A stretch of 64,000 bases of DNA, taken from Fremontodendron californicum (Eukaryota > Streptophyta > Magnoliopsida > Malvales > Malvaceae). Under the pieces are notes generated by a model. The model made no database searches and had not been told where the DNA came from. It saw nothing but the letters and a program-made list of their open reading frames with translations. The stretch is from the NCBI GenBank assembly GCA_030761205.1, contig JAULJL010000032.1:4283134-4347133 (forward strand), written 5' to 3'. Positions 31,719-43,313 of this stretch are shown here, piece by piece. Both the position numbers and the translations under genes were made by a program. The stretch's first letter is position 1. Each line of letters starts with the position of its first letter.

Positions 31719-33743
31719 TGATGCACCCAAAAGAGTGTATCTTATTTAACCTTGCACTAAAAAGATCAATTGTAAGTATAATGATTAGCAAGGGTCGAGT
31801 CCTCAGGGATTGGGTTTTAATCTATGAGTTATTAGTTTATAACTTACGTTCAAAGAAAACAATAAAAGAAAAGGGGTTTTTGAAGCCAGATTTAAACTAA
31901 AGTAAATAATAAGAATAAGATGCAAGGCGGTATAACCAGCCAATAAAAATATATATACTAAATTAGGCGGTATAACCAGCCAATAAAAATATATATACTA
32001 AATTAGGCGGTATAACCAGCCAATAAAAATAAAACAAAGTTAATATACAAATTAGGCGGTATAACCAGCCAATAAAAATAAATATAAAAAATAAGCAAAC
32101 TAAAAGTAAGAAAACAAGTAAGTAAGAAGAATCAAATATGAAAAATGTGGTTAAGGTTTCATTCTCCACCACTAGACATCATTAAGAATCAATTTCAGAT
32201 CTATCAATATCAACCAACTATCAAAGTTAACAACCGTAGATAACAACAAGCTCTGTTATCCCAATCTTTCCTTAATTTGTCGTTAAATAGAACAAGCTCT
32301 CTATTTAATCTCTAACCATTAAACAACCTAGAATAAGCTCTCTAAATTCAATTTAATGGCAGCTTTATGATGAGAAAGATAGGTTGATCTAAGCAACAAA
32401 CACATAAGCTCGGATTGTTCAACTTAGGTTATGTTCCACTTTGCAATTATTGAAAACTTGACCATAATCATTAATCACAAATTGCCACTTATAAATAGGA
32501 AATCAAGACAATTACACGGATCAAGACTCCTAAACTAGCAATAGATAATTATCAAGATCTATCTAGTTGTACACCTAAATAAATCAAGACAACATCATGA
32601 ACAATTCTTGTAGAAGAACATAAGCAACTTTGATAGAAAATTAATGATAGATAGAATCTGAAAATCAATCACAAAACGTGTCTAGGGCTTTGAAATCACC
32701 CTTAACCAAATAGAAGTTTAGCCTAGCATAGGCATCATAAACATAAACATAAAATTAAAGAGAATCTAAGAAGGAAATAAAAGAAAGAAAGAAGAAGAAG
32801 AAGAATATTAATTATCCAACCTCTTGCTCTTTCTAAAGAAAAAGAAAACTAGAGAAAAGAAAGAAGAAGAAAACTTAGAGAATTTTGTTAAAATGGCTAA
32901 TATCCTACCAATCTCCAATATGATCCCTTACAATCATCCAAGGCCCTCTATTTATACACATTTTGGAGGGCTAAATGACAAGAGACAAGCTTTACAAATT
33001 TCAAAGGTAGGTATATGACGATTTTGATCAGCCAACTTGATGGTCGATTTCTTCAATATTGGAGGCCTGATCTGATCACATGGTCTTCTAGACAAAGGTT
33101 CCCCTATCAGTTACGGAACCATAGCCGTTGGAATCAGCTCATTTGCTGATGTGGTTAAGCAGATATGGGCAAAATACGAAAACATGTCAGCACAGACGTC
33201 ATTACACATCAGCCACCTTGATGGTCGATTTCTTCAATATTGGAGGCCTGATCTGATCACATGGTCTTCTAGACAAAGGTTCCCCTATCAGTTACGGAAC
33301 CATAGCCGTTGGAATCAGCTCATTTGCTGATGTGGATAAGAAGATATGGGCATAATACGAAAACATGTCAGCACAGACGTCATTACACATCAGCCACCTT
33401 GATGGTCGATTTCGCTAGGGAAAACGACTCCGTTTTAAGAAGTGTAAAACATGAAAAAGATAGATATGCCTCTTAGCTTTGCATGGATACAAATTTCAGC
33501 CTTATTTCTTCAGTGAAACTCGAGATATAGCTGATATGGAAAAAGGTGTCGGAACTGAAACTGAACTGGATTTGCCCTTAATTCTAGTAATCTGAAATCA
33601 CTCAAAGAAACTTGTGAAAAACACCAAAATACATAAAAATATAAAAGATCATAAACACAATTAGACTAAACAATAATAACTCGTATTTGACACAAAACAT
33701 TAATAAAACATAACTAAAAACTATATAATTATACGAGTTATCA
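31719..33743 (-). repeat. 3' LTR of element 5
   Basis: 2025 bp in reverse. TATA box at 32949-32956. A 181-bp U3 duplication doubles the GACGTCA box (33195-33201 and 33376-33382). Confidence 0.96.
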
Positions 33744-35837
33744 CACCCCCACACTTAGATTGTTGCTAGTCCCTAGCAACGACTCAATAAAAATAAAATA
33801 AGAAAATCTAATCTAATCCATTTTCGTAGGAAATCACGGTGGTACTTAGCATGTGACACAAGCCTTTAAACCCCTAGGTGTCCCTAGTGGACGAGTTTAG
33901 TCTCGTGAGGGTTTACTAGAACGATACCCACAAACATTGAAAAACTAAAATATAAATAAACTGCATATAATAAAAATATTTACTCCTAATCCTTTCAATA
34001 CAAATTAGAGACAATATTTGAACAAGTCTTATAAACTAATCAATAGCTTAAAGAATTTCACAAAAAATCATGTTTGAATGTAAATTGTTTGAGTTAAGCC
34101 AATATTAGCATAACATATCTCAATCAAAATATTGCATGTTCAAATTTAATCTCAACTTCTCACATGGGATACCCTCATGATTTTCACTCTTTAAAGTAGT
34201 GGTGAAGTGTTTACACTCAATCAATCTCATGAAAACAGTTCTACCATATTCTTGCTTGTCCACCTATTCTCTACTATTTAGATCATACAACTTCATGAAT
34301 CAAGAGGTCTTTAATCAAGGTTGTAATGGGGCCAAGGGGTTTGTAATGTGGTTGAAGAACAAAAGGATAAAGATATCACAAAGGTTCCAAAGAGTTCATA
34401 AAGTTTAGAGACATAAAAAGATCATACAAAGAAACTTCTCAAAACTCTTTACAAGTACATAGTCAACTAGGCCGGATATTCATGTTGGGCCTTTTCTTCA
34501 TTCTAAACGACTTTGTAACATCTTTTTATTTTTCCACAAATTCAAGAGATGATTCATATATTTTTTTTTTTTTTACATAGGAATGTATTTGCCAGTATTT
34601 CATTTCTTTTTCTCTTGACTTTTCTTTTCTTTCCCCCCCACACTTATTTCTTGTTTCTAACCCAAATTTTTAACTAAAAATATCCCTTGTCTTTGCAACT
34701 TGTCTCAAAACATGCTAATTCATCTTTGGAACAAAGGTAAAGATATAAGTATATTTAGGTTAGGGACAAGTTATGGTTACCAAAGAGATAGCTTATTCAA
34801 TGTAGGCTCAAATTGGTTCACTAAGGGTGTGTTCTCTTGGAACATCAATAAGGGATGGCTGTTTGGCTCTGGCTAAAAATCCTAATGCCTCTATCATATT
34901 CATGTTGTCACATGCATCAATATAGTTTCAACAAGGTCTAAAGCAAGTTCTAGAGAATCATGTAATCATAAGAGCACTCAAGAAAGAAATTAGATTGATT
35001 TATATAATGCATCAATCATTATAGGCTCAAAAACTCACAAGGATGATTATACAAGTCAGATTAAGTCTAAACATGCTTCTTTCTCAATCAACATATCATA
35101 TTAACATTGGCTCATAAAATTAGTATCAAGCTTAATTCTCATGAAAATCTTCTCACTAATAAATCTGTTTTAGACTTATGCAATTCATATCTCATCATAG
35201 TATTGAAAAGGAACTAAAACACACTAAAAATAATAATAAAGACTCATAAAAAAAAATAGTAGACAAAAATAAAAGAAATCCTAAATCCTTCCCCCCACAC
35301 TTAATTCTTACATTGTCCTCAATGTAAGTCTATTAACCCAACTGAAAGAATCATGTGTAAGAGAAAAGAACTAATAACATAAGAATAGGAACAACTAAGA
35401 CTCAAAACAAAACAAACTCACGCAACCTAAATAATCCTAAAATACTAAACAAAAATTAACAAGTAAACATAAAAAGATTAAAATCAAACTGACAAGGTAT
35501 GTCTCAAGTCTCCCTTACTCAGACCTTGTTCAGAATGAATACTTCTAAATTGCTTAAAACACAACAAACTTTTTTTTTTTTTTTTTTGAAAAGAAGAAAT
35601 CAAACTGACAAGGTATGTCTCAAGTCTCCCTTACTCAGACCTTGTTCAGAATGAATACTTCTTAAAATTATTATTTTTTTTTTTTTTAAATTAGCAAAAT
35701 ATGTCCCTTACCCCCTACTAAAATATGACATTGTCCCCAATGTCAAATTTTAAAGGTAGAATTTAGGAGATATTACCTGCAGAGGTTGCTAACCACTTAT
35801 TATAACTGAGACACAACAAGCAAAATGTTAGATAATG
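33744..35837 (-). other. 3' noncoding spacer of element 5
   Basis: Minus-strand polypurine tract AGTGTGGGGGTG at 33744-33755 next to the LTR, preceded by the GTTGCTAG-GGA-CTAGCAAC hairpin; further hairpin/G-tract modules near 35290-35340 and 35700-35745; an 88-bp tandem duplication (about 35482-35569 and 35598-35660, the second copy shortened). A small frame on the opposite strand (34199-34408) is conserved among copies but probably not a gene. Confidence 0.7.
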
Positions 35838-36484
35838 TCACAAAGACAAAGTGCAATCCACTCCTTGCTCGTCCATATCTCTTTTTCTTTTTCCGAGCGT
35901 TTGCGAAACAACCGTAGCAGATAAACACTCATAAGCTTGGAGCTTTTTAAGTAAATCTTCAATGGTTGTAGCAGAAATTATGGTTCTCCTTGCCTCTGAA
36001 AACATGAATCCATTATCCACAGCATTATCTAAATATAAAAGCAAATTACTAAAATAACCATTAATATTAAGCAAACCAATGGGTTTCTTATTTGTGACCA
36101 AAGATGACCAAGAAGCCACGCAAGCTATTTCTTCCAATGTACCCAGACCTCCTGGTAAAGCAATGAATGCATCGGCAGAATGGTACATGATTGTTATCCG
36201 TTCAGGGACACTCCAGACTTGTATTTCCTTACCCACGGTAGGTCCACAAAAACTTGTGAATAGTTTTGGCACGATTCTAGAACTGGACTTCCTCCGGCGT
36301 GTGCTGCTGTAGCGACTGCTCCCATTAAACCCGTACTACCGCCTCCATAAATCAAGTGGATCTTTTGTTGGGCAAGTATTACTCCAACTCTTATGGCTTC
36401 ATCAGCGAATATGTTATTTTTCCCTGGATAAGCACCTCCAAAGACACAAATTTTTTTAATGCGTTGGGATGAAGTACTTTCCAT
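35838..36484 (-). pseudogene. LOG-like gene (element 5), single-base deletion
   Basis: 647 nt instead of 648. GATTCTAGAACT near 36275-36286 lacks one C present in the other copies (GATTCCTAGAACT), shifting the frame at about residue 70, after GGSPVL. Everything else matches the intact LOGs, including PGGLGTLEE. So the only autonomous copy here has the cargo gene but cannot make the enzyme without a correction, unless this is a sequencing error. Confidence 0.85.
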
Positions 36485-36851
36485 TTTTTTTTTTTTTTTC
36501 GAGTGCCTGAAAGAGAATGAGTACATGGTGTAATATATAGAGGACTGAGTAGTGAATCAGACAAGAGTAATAATGTCGCCGAAAGTGTATCTGACCTGTC
36601 AGAAGAAAATGTTAACCTAACAAAAGATTTTTGCGTGATTTCAGGAAGAAAATCAAAAAGAGAAGAAAAAATCAACCGTAAAAGACAAATAAAAAAAAAC
36701 GAGAATAATTACACAAATCGAACAACACGTAAATTAAACCAAAATAAAGTTATTGCAAATCAAACCAAAAGCTGAGAAGTCGTTTATTGTAGTTGTGATT
36801 GTGGCTCACATCTTCCTCTGGTTTTACGTCCAGAAACGGCTTAAACGCCTT

Positions 36852-37388
36852 CTATGAGTCGAGGATATGCTTCCCATCCAGTTTTCTTACAAGCTGGCAA
36901 ACAGGGTCTTTTAACATCAGATTCCCAAGATGTTGCCATTCCCTTTGGAATTGGGGCCATAAATCAAGAATTTCTCTTTGTACGTCTCCACTAGGATGCG
37001 TCTCAAGAGAAAGTTGGATATTACCCAAATTCTCCTTACTCAGTCCATCCTTAATGAATTCAATTTTATCATCTCGATTAGAGGACGGAATCCCAATAGA
37101 ACGACATTTACCGTTACACGTCCATCGTGCACATTTGTGGCAATTTGAACTCATGCGCTTTGCTCGTCGCTTCTTTGCAAAAGTGCTTCTACCTGTACCT
37201 GGTAAATGCAAAACAGGAAGATATTCATCTTCACGTACCTTGGCTTCAATTATCCAACGTATGTCGTCAGGAATCCCTTTGTGCATAAGCATTCTTAATC
37301 TTTCAAGTCGAACTTGGTAAAGCTTCAGTAAAATATTTCGAGGAAAAGGAGGAAATCGTTTCTGCAATCTTGTGAGAATATCATCCAT
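36852..37388 (-). CDS. ORF2: carlavirus NABP-like cysteine-rich protein (element 5), intact
   Basis: 178 residues with GIPDDIRWIIEAK, the KKRRAKR basic run and the C83/C86/C91/C95 finger. It sits 484 bp after the gag-pol stop, in its own frame, where Athila relatives often place an env-like ORF. It is preceded by CAG one base before the ATG and by TATATAAA on the minus strand near 37437. No signal peptide or membrane segment is seen, so it is not an env protein. Presence in the autonomous copy shows the cargo is not limited to the non-autonomous lineage. Confidence 0.68.
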   Translation of the reverse strand: MDDILTRLQKRFPPFPRNILLKLYQVRLERLRMLMHKGIPDDIRWIIEAKVREDEYLPVLHLPGTGRSTFAKKRRAKRMSSNCHKCARWTCNGKCRSIGIPSSNRDDKIEFIKDGLSKENLGNIQLSLETHPSGDVQREILDLWPQFQREWQHLGNLMLKDPVCQLVRKLDGKHILDS

Positions 37389-37872
37389 CCTGAAAAAAAA
37401 TGAAAAAAATGAAAGAGAAATTGGAAGAGAAATTTATATACAATATCAGTTTTGTGGGTAGCTGATGGAACCGATTTAAATAATCACGGAGTACCGTTAT
37501 CCGCCATTTAACCGGGGTTAAAAAAAAAAAATTATATTTACATCTAGTTATTTTCAAAACAAGGATCAGAAAGAAAAACAACATAAAAAGACTCAAAAAC
37601 AAAACACTCTAAATAAAATCCTAAATTCTTCCCCCCACACATAATTTTTACATTGTCCTCAATGTAATGCTATTATCCCCCAATGCAAGAATTATATGTA
37701 AGAGAAAAGAACTATTAAACAAAAAAAAAAAAAAAAAAAACAATAAAAGATAGAATGATGGAGAGTAAGGAATATGCAAATCTGATATAATAGATGCTCT
37801 CCATCCTTTTGGGTTGCCTCCCAAGAAGCGCTTGGTTTATTGTCCTCAGCCTAACTTAGACCCATGCCATTA

Positions 37873-40800
37873 TTATTCAACATACTTTGGCTCAAAAAGT
37901 GGAAACTCCTCCACATCTTGTATTGGAAAGTTCTCATAGTAAGGCTTCAATCTATGACCATTCACTTTGAATGCCTTATCTGTTTTTGGGCTTTGGATTT
38001 CAACTGCACCATGAGTAAATACATTAGTAATAACAAAAGGTCCAACCCAACGAGAACGTAACTTACCTGGATATAACTTAAGGCGTGAATGGAAGAGAAG
38101 AACTTTTTGTCCAACAACAAATTCTTTTCTTGATATCATCTTGTCATGGAATGCCTTAGTCTTTTCCTTGTAAATCCTAGAATTCTGATAGGCATCATTC
38201 CTTATCTCCTCTAATTCTTGTAGGTCAAGTTTTCTTTTCTTTCCTATCTCATCCATCTCCATGTTGCATTGTTTGATAGCCCAATATGATTTATGTTCCA
38301 ATTCAACCGGAAGATGACAAGGCTTACCATAAACAAGTCGATAAGGAGACATACCAATGGGTGTCTTATATGCTGTCCTATAAGCCCAAAGTGCATCATC
38401 AAGTCGTGAACTCCAATCCTTCCTATTTGGATTAACTGTCTTTTCAAGGATGGACTTAACTTCTCGGTTTGACACTTCAGCTTGCCCACTAGTTTGAGGA
38501 TGATATGAGGTGGAGACCTTGTGTGTGATGTTATACTTCCTCAAAAGTGCTTCCATAGTCCTATTGCAAAAGTGAGTACCTCTATCGCTGATTATGGCCT
38601 TTGGCGTTCCAAACCTAGCAAAGATGTTAGTCTTGACAAAATCTGAAACAACTTTAGAGTCATTAGTCCTAGTGGATTTTGCTTCCACCCACTTTGAAAC
38701 ATAATCAACGGCAAGTAAAATATAAAGATTACCAAAAGAAGGAGGAAAAGGTCCCATGAAATCCATGCCCCATACATCAAAAATTTCAACAATAAGTATT
38801 GGAGTTTGAGGCATTTGATTTCTAGCACCTAAGTTACCAGTTCTTTGGCAACGATCACATGACTTGCAAAAGAGGTATGCATCTTTGAATATGGTAGGCC
38901 AATAAAATCCAGAATCAAGAACTTTCATGGCTGTTCTTTTGGATCCAAAGTGTCCTCCACATGCATAAGAGTGACAAAAGGTGAGAATAGATTGAAATTC
39001 AGTTTCGAGTACACACCTTCTTATAATCTGATCGGAGCAATGCTTCCAAAGGTAAGGATCATCCCATATGTAGTATTTGGCATCACTCTTGATCTTATTT
39101 CTTTGAGCTTGTGTCAACTCTTGTGGCAACTTCTTGGTAACTAAGTAATTAACAATATCAGCATACCAAGGAGTTGTTGTACTTATAAAAAGAAGTTGCT
39201 CATCCGGAAAGTTCTCATTCAAGGGTAGTGCATCCTCTTCATGAACTAAACGGCTAAGATGGTCCGCAACCAGGTTGTCACTACCTCTCTTATCTTTTAT
39301 CTCCAAATCAAACTCTTGTAAGAGAAGTATCCATCTAATCAACCTTGGTTTGGCCTCCTTTTTAGTGAGTAAGTACTTAAGGGCTGCATGGTCAGAATAT
39401 ACAATTACTTTAGTACCAATTAAATAAGATCGAAATTTTTCTAAAGCAAATACAACAGCCAAAAGTTCTTTTTCAGTAGTGGAATAGTTCAATTGAGCAT
39501 CATTAAGAGTTCTTGAGGCATAATAAATGGCATGTGAGGCTTTGCCAACCCGTTGGCCCAAAACAGCTCCAATGGCATAGTCACTAGCATCACACATGAT
39601 TTCAAAAGGTACATTCCAATCTGGTGGTTGGATGATAGGAGCTGATGTCAAGAGTCCCTTCAATGTTTCAAACGCCTCTTTGCATTTATCATCAAAGTGG
39701 AAAACCACATCTTTTTGTAGTAGCTTGCAAAGAGGTAATGTGATCTTTGAGAAGTCTTTGATAAATCTCCTATAGAAACCTGCATGTCCAAGAAAAGAAC
39801 GAACCTCTCTCACATTTGTGGGAGGTGGTAAAGAATGCATAATATCTATTTTAGACTTATCAACCTCTATCCCTCTAGAAGAAATAACATGGCCCAAAAC
39901 TATTCCTTGTTCTACCATAAAGTGACATTTTTCCCAATTCAAAACAAGGTTAGTTTCCATGCATCTTTCAAGTACAAGTGTAAGGTTCTCTAGACATCTA
40001 TCAAAAGAATCACCATAGACACTAAAATCATCCATAAACACTTCTATGATGTTCTCTACATAATCTGAAAATATGCTAACCATACACCTTTGGAATGTAG
40101 CTGGTGCATTACAAAGACCAAATGGCATACGCCGGTATGCAAAAGTACCAAATGGACATGTGAATGTTGTTTTCTCTTGGTCCTCCGGAGCAATGGCTAT
40201 CTGATTATAACCTGAAAAACCATCAAGAAAACAATAATGAGAATGGCCAGCTAACCTTTCAAGCATTTGATCAATAAAAGGTAAAGGAAAGTGGTCTTTG
40301 CGAGTTGTGGAATTAAGTTTACGATAATCAATACAAACTCGCCATCCTGTTTGAATCCTAGTAGGAACAAGTTCATTCTCATTATTTGTTACCACCGTTA
40401 CACCTGATTTCTTTGGAACCACTTGGACTGGGCTCACCCATTTGCTATCCGAGATAGGATAGATCACTCCAACATCTAGGAGCTTCAGTATCTCCTTTTT
40501 CACAACCTCCATCATAGGAGGGTTCAATCTTCTTTGTGCTTCTCTTGTTGGTTTGGACCCCTCCTCTAACAAAATCCGGTGCATGCACATGGATGGGCTT
40601 ATTCCCTTGATATCGGCAATTGTCCAACCAATTGCTGTTTTATGCTCTCTAAGCACCCGGATAAGTCGCTCTTCTTGCAAAGGTGTGAGCTCTTTGGCAA
40701 TGATGACAGGCAGTGTGCCCTTTTCCCCTAAGAACAAATATTTCAAGTGGTTCGGTAGTGGTTTCAACTCTAAAGTTGGTGCCTGCAAAATGGAAGGTAG

Positions 40801-43206
40801 AAGTTTCTCATTAGATAAAGGCAAATCAATAAATGAAACATCAAACCTTGCATCTTTAGGTTGCAGCGAGTGTAAAGATTCTAGTGCCCCTTCCACCTGG
40901 TCACTCAAGGCTAGTTTAGCATTCCCCATTCCGAGATGGTTGCTAAGGACTATTTCTACACTATCTTCACCATCTAGCTCATAAGCTTGCTGCACTAGTG
41001 AGTCAATTATATCAATATTAAAAACAGAATGCACATCACTAGGATATCTCATGGCCTCAAAAATGTTAAAGCGAATTATTTCACCATCAAATTCCATAGT
41101 TAAAGTGCCATCATGTACATCTATTTTAGTTCTTGCTGTTTTCAAGAATGGTCTCCCTAATAAAATAGGTGTGGGATTAGAAGACATCTCATCTTCCATC
41201 TCAATAACATAAAAGTCAGCGGGAAAAACCAATTCATTAACCTGTACAAGAACGTCTTCTACCACTCCTCTTGGATAAGTGTTAGAACGGTCAGCAAGTT
41301 GTATTATAACACCGGTTTCCTCTAATGGTCCTAGATTCAATGAAGCATAAATTGAATATGGCATGACATTAATAGATGCCCCTAGATCTAGCATAGCACG
41401 CTCAAACCTGGTGTTGCCTATCTTACAAGGAATGGTAAACATACCTGGATCCTTGCATTTAGGTGGGAGTTTCTTTTGAAGAACAGCTGACACATTCTCC
41501 CCCACACTTACCTTTTCATTCCATTTCAACTTCCGTTTAGATGTGCACAACTCTTTTAGGAACTTGGCATATCTTGGCACTTGCTTGATAGCATCTAGTA
41601 AAGGAATGTTCACCTCTACTTTCCGGAAGGTTTCCAAAATTTCCTTCTCTTGCTCCTCCTTCTTGGACTTTGCTAACCTGTTAGGAAAAGGTGGAGGAGT
41701 TATATAGGAAGGAAAGGATGGTTTAGGAATTACCTTTTTTAATGGCTCGTTGGGATGTGAAGAGGATGCCATGGTATTGTTCTCCCCTTGAGCACTATCA
41801 TTTTGTGGTGTCTCTAGCTGTTTCCCACTTCTTAAATTTATAGCATTGGCATTCTCTCTTGGATTCACTATGGTTTGGGAAGGTAATTTCCCAGAATCCC
41901 TTGCTTGCATTTGACTCATGGTTGTTGCCAATTGCCCTATTTGAGTCTCCAAATTTCGAATACTTGTCTTTGTTTCCTGTTGAAATTGAATTGTATTAGT
42001 AGAAAGAGCTTTAACAAGATCTTCAAGAGAAGTACCTGAATTTTGGGTGGGTGGTAGTTGTTGTCGGGTTTGGTATGGTTGTTGCACTCTTTGCTGAAAA
42101 CCCGGTGGCCTGTGGTCAAATGGTGGAGGAATAGTTTGTGATTGGTTCCCTCCATAATTGAAGTTTGGATGATCCCTCCATCCTGGATTGTATGTGTTTG
42201 AGTAGGGATCATATTTCCTTGATTGGTTCTGAAATCCACCCATGGCATTCACATGTTCATTGGTATCCTCTTGAAGTGTTGGACACATATCAGTTTGGTG
42301 CCCTATGTTTGAACATATGCCACAAGCCTTTATTTGTTGTATTTTACCTACAGCCAATTGTTGAACAAGAGAAGTCAGTTTATCAAATTTTTGTTCAAGG
42401 GATGATATACTTACCTCATTAACTCTCTTGGATTGTGGTGGTGGATCTTGTCTCATTGAGAACTGTTGAGAATTGGCTGCCATGTTGGAGATTAATGTTC
42501 TAGCAGCCCTGGGAGTCTTATCAACTAGAGCTCCCCCACTAGCGGCATCTATCATACTTCTCTCCATGGGCATGAGACCTTCATAGAAGTATTGGATGAG
42601 AAGTTGTTCACTTATTTGATGGTGTGGACATGATGCACAAAGTTTCTTGAACCTCTCCCAATATTCATATAAGGACTCTCCGTTGTATTGCCGAATCCCA
42701 CATATCTCTTTCCTAATGTTGGCAGCCTTAGATGCTGGGAAATACCTTTCCAAGAATGCTTTCTTCAAATCATTCCATGTAGTGATGGTCCCGGATGGTA
42801 GATAGTAGAGCCATTCCTTTGCTGTATCAGCTAGAGAGAATGGGAAGGCTCTCAACTTAACTTGCTCTTCCGTGACCCCTGTTGGTCTCATGCTTGAGCA
42901 AACTACATGGAATTCCTTGAGGTGCTTATTTGGATCCTCTCCTGCAAAACCATGAAAAGTTGGGAGAAGATGAATCAAACCAGATTTTAATTCAAAAGCT
43001 ACCTCAAGATTAGCATATTCAATGCATAATGGTTGTTGACCCAAGTCCGGAGCGGCTAGCTCCTTGAGAGTTCGGTTGTCAGCTGCTGCCATCTCTCCTT
43101 GCTCCTCTTGGATGTTTTGGATCAACTCCTCGATTGGTTGTTGGTGAGAAGTTATAAATTCCCGAATTTTCCTAAGTCGTAAGTCTTCTTCGGGAGCTTG
43201 GAACAT
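37873..43206 (-). CDS. Gag-Pol polyprotein, Ty3/gypsy Athila type, intact
   Basis: 1777 residues in one frame. Capsid region about 60-250; CCHC knuckle C295-C298-H303-C308; low-complexity linker; protease DLGAS (607-611, a variant usual in Athila); reverse transcriptase with FMDD (1057-1060); RNase H with CDASD (1205-1209), E1247 and SDH (1271-1273); integrase zinc region H1412/H1419/C1450/C1453 and catalytic D1482, D1541, E1577 (D-35-E spacing); then a GPF-type C-terminal module (about 1722-1755) without chromodomain. The order protease-RT-RNase H-integrase is that of Ty3/gypsy. It copies element RNA and integrates cDNA, and may also mobilise elements 1-4 and 6, which share its primer site. 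No frameshift separates gag from pol. Confidence 0.97.
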   Translation of the reverse strand: MFQAPEEDLRLRKIREFITSHQQPIEELIQNIQEEQGEMAAADNRTLKELAAPDLGQQPLCIEYANLEVAFELKSGLIHLLPTFHGFAGEDPNKHLKEFHVVCSSMRPTGVTEEQVKLRAFPFSLADTAKEWLYYLPSGTITTWNDLKKAFLERYFPASKAANIRKEICGIRQYNGESLYEYWERFKKLCASCPHHQISEQLLIQYFYEGLMPMERSMIDAASGGALVDKTPRAARTLISNMAANSQQFSMRQDPPPQSKRVNEVSISSLEQKFDKLTSLVQQLAVGKIQQIKACGICSNIGHQTDMCPTLQEDTNEHVNAMGGFQNQSRKYDPYSNTYNPGWRDHPNFNYGGNQSQTIPPPFDHRPPGFQQRVQQPYQTRQQLPPTQNSGTSLEDLVKALSTNTIQFQQETKTSIRNLETQIGQLATTMSQMQARDSGKLPSQTIVNPRENANAINLRSGKQLETPQNDSAQGENNTMASSSHPNEPLKKVIPKPSFPSYITPPPFPNRLAKSKKEEQEKEILETFRKVEVNIPLLDAIKQVPRYAKFLKELCTSKRKLKWNEKVSVGENVSAVLQKKLPPKCKDPGMFTIPCKIGNTRFERAMLDLGASINVMPYSIYASLNLGPLEETGVIIQLADRSNTYPRGVVEDVLVQVNELVFPADFYVIEMEDEMSSNPTPILLGRPFLKTARTKIDVHDGTLTMEFDGEIIRFNIFEAMRYPSDVHSVFNIDIIDSLVQQAYELDGEDSVEIVLSNHLGMGNAKLALSDQVEGALESLHSLQPKDARFDVSFIDLPLSNEKLLPSILQAPTLELKPLPNHLKYLFLGEKGTLPVIIAKELTPLQEERLIRVLREHKTAIGWTIADIKGISPSMCMHRILLEEGSKPTREAQRRLNPPMMEVVKKEILKLLDVGVIYPISDSKWVSPVQVVPKKSGVTVVTNNENELVPTRIQTGWRVCIDYRKLNSTTRKDHFPLPFIDQMLERLAGHSHYCFLDGFSGYNQIAIAPEDQEKTTFTCPFGTFAYRRMPFGLCNAPATFQRCMVSIFSDYVENIIEVFMDDFSVYGDSFDRCLENLTLVLERCMETNLVLNWEKCHFMVEQGIVLGHVISSRGIEVDKSKIDIMHSLPPPTNVREVRSFLGHAGFYRRFIKDFSKITLPLCKLLQKDVVFHFDDKCKEAFETLKGLLTSAPIIQPPDWNVPFEIMCDASDYAIGAVLGQRVGKASHAIYYASRTLNDAQLNYSTTEKELLAVVFALEKFRSYLIGTKVIVYSDHAALKYLLTKKEAKPRLIRWILLLQEFDLEIKDKRGSDNLVADHLSRLVHEEDALPLNENFPDEQLLFISTTTPWYADIVNYLVTKKLPQELTQAQRNKIKSDAKYYIWDDPYLWKHCSDQIIRRCVLETEFQSILTFCHSYACGGHFGSKRTAMKVLDSGFYWPTIFKDAYLFCKSCDRCQRTGNLGARNQMPQTPILIVEIFDVWGMDFMGPFPPSFGNLYILLAVDYVSKWVEAKSTRTNDSKVVSDFVKTNIFARFGTPKAIISDRGTHFCNRTMEALLRKYNITHKVSTSYHPQTSGQAEVSNREVKSILEKTVNPNRKDWSSRLDDALWAYRTAYKTPIGMSPYRLVYGKPCHLPVELEHKSYWAIKQCNMEMDEIGKKRKLDLQELEEIRNDAYQNSRIYKEKTKAFHDKMISRKEFVVGQKVLLFHSRLKLYPGKLRSRWVGPFVITNVFTHGAVEIQSPKTDKAFKVNGHRLKPYYENFPIQDVEEFPLFEPKYVE

Positions 43207-43289
43207 TCACTAATAAAAAAAATAAGAAAGTAAATAATTAGAACAGAAAATAAGAATAAACCAATAAACTAATAAACTAAAGAAAGCAA

Positions 43290-43307
43290 TCCCCGGCAAC
43301 GGCGCCA
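43290..43307 (-). other. Primer-binding site, tRNA-Asp (element 5)
   Basis: Perfect 18-nt tRNA-Asp complement on the minus strand, six bases from the 5' LTR. Confidence 0.95.
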
Positions 43308-43313
43308 AAAATT

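Noticed and set aside
36852..37388. ORF2 as an env-like protein, given its position after pol
   Set aside because: No signal peptide, transmembrane segment or glycosylation pattern. It is basic with a cysteine finger.
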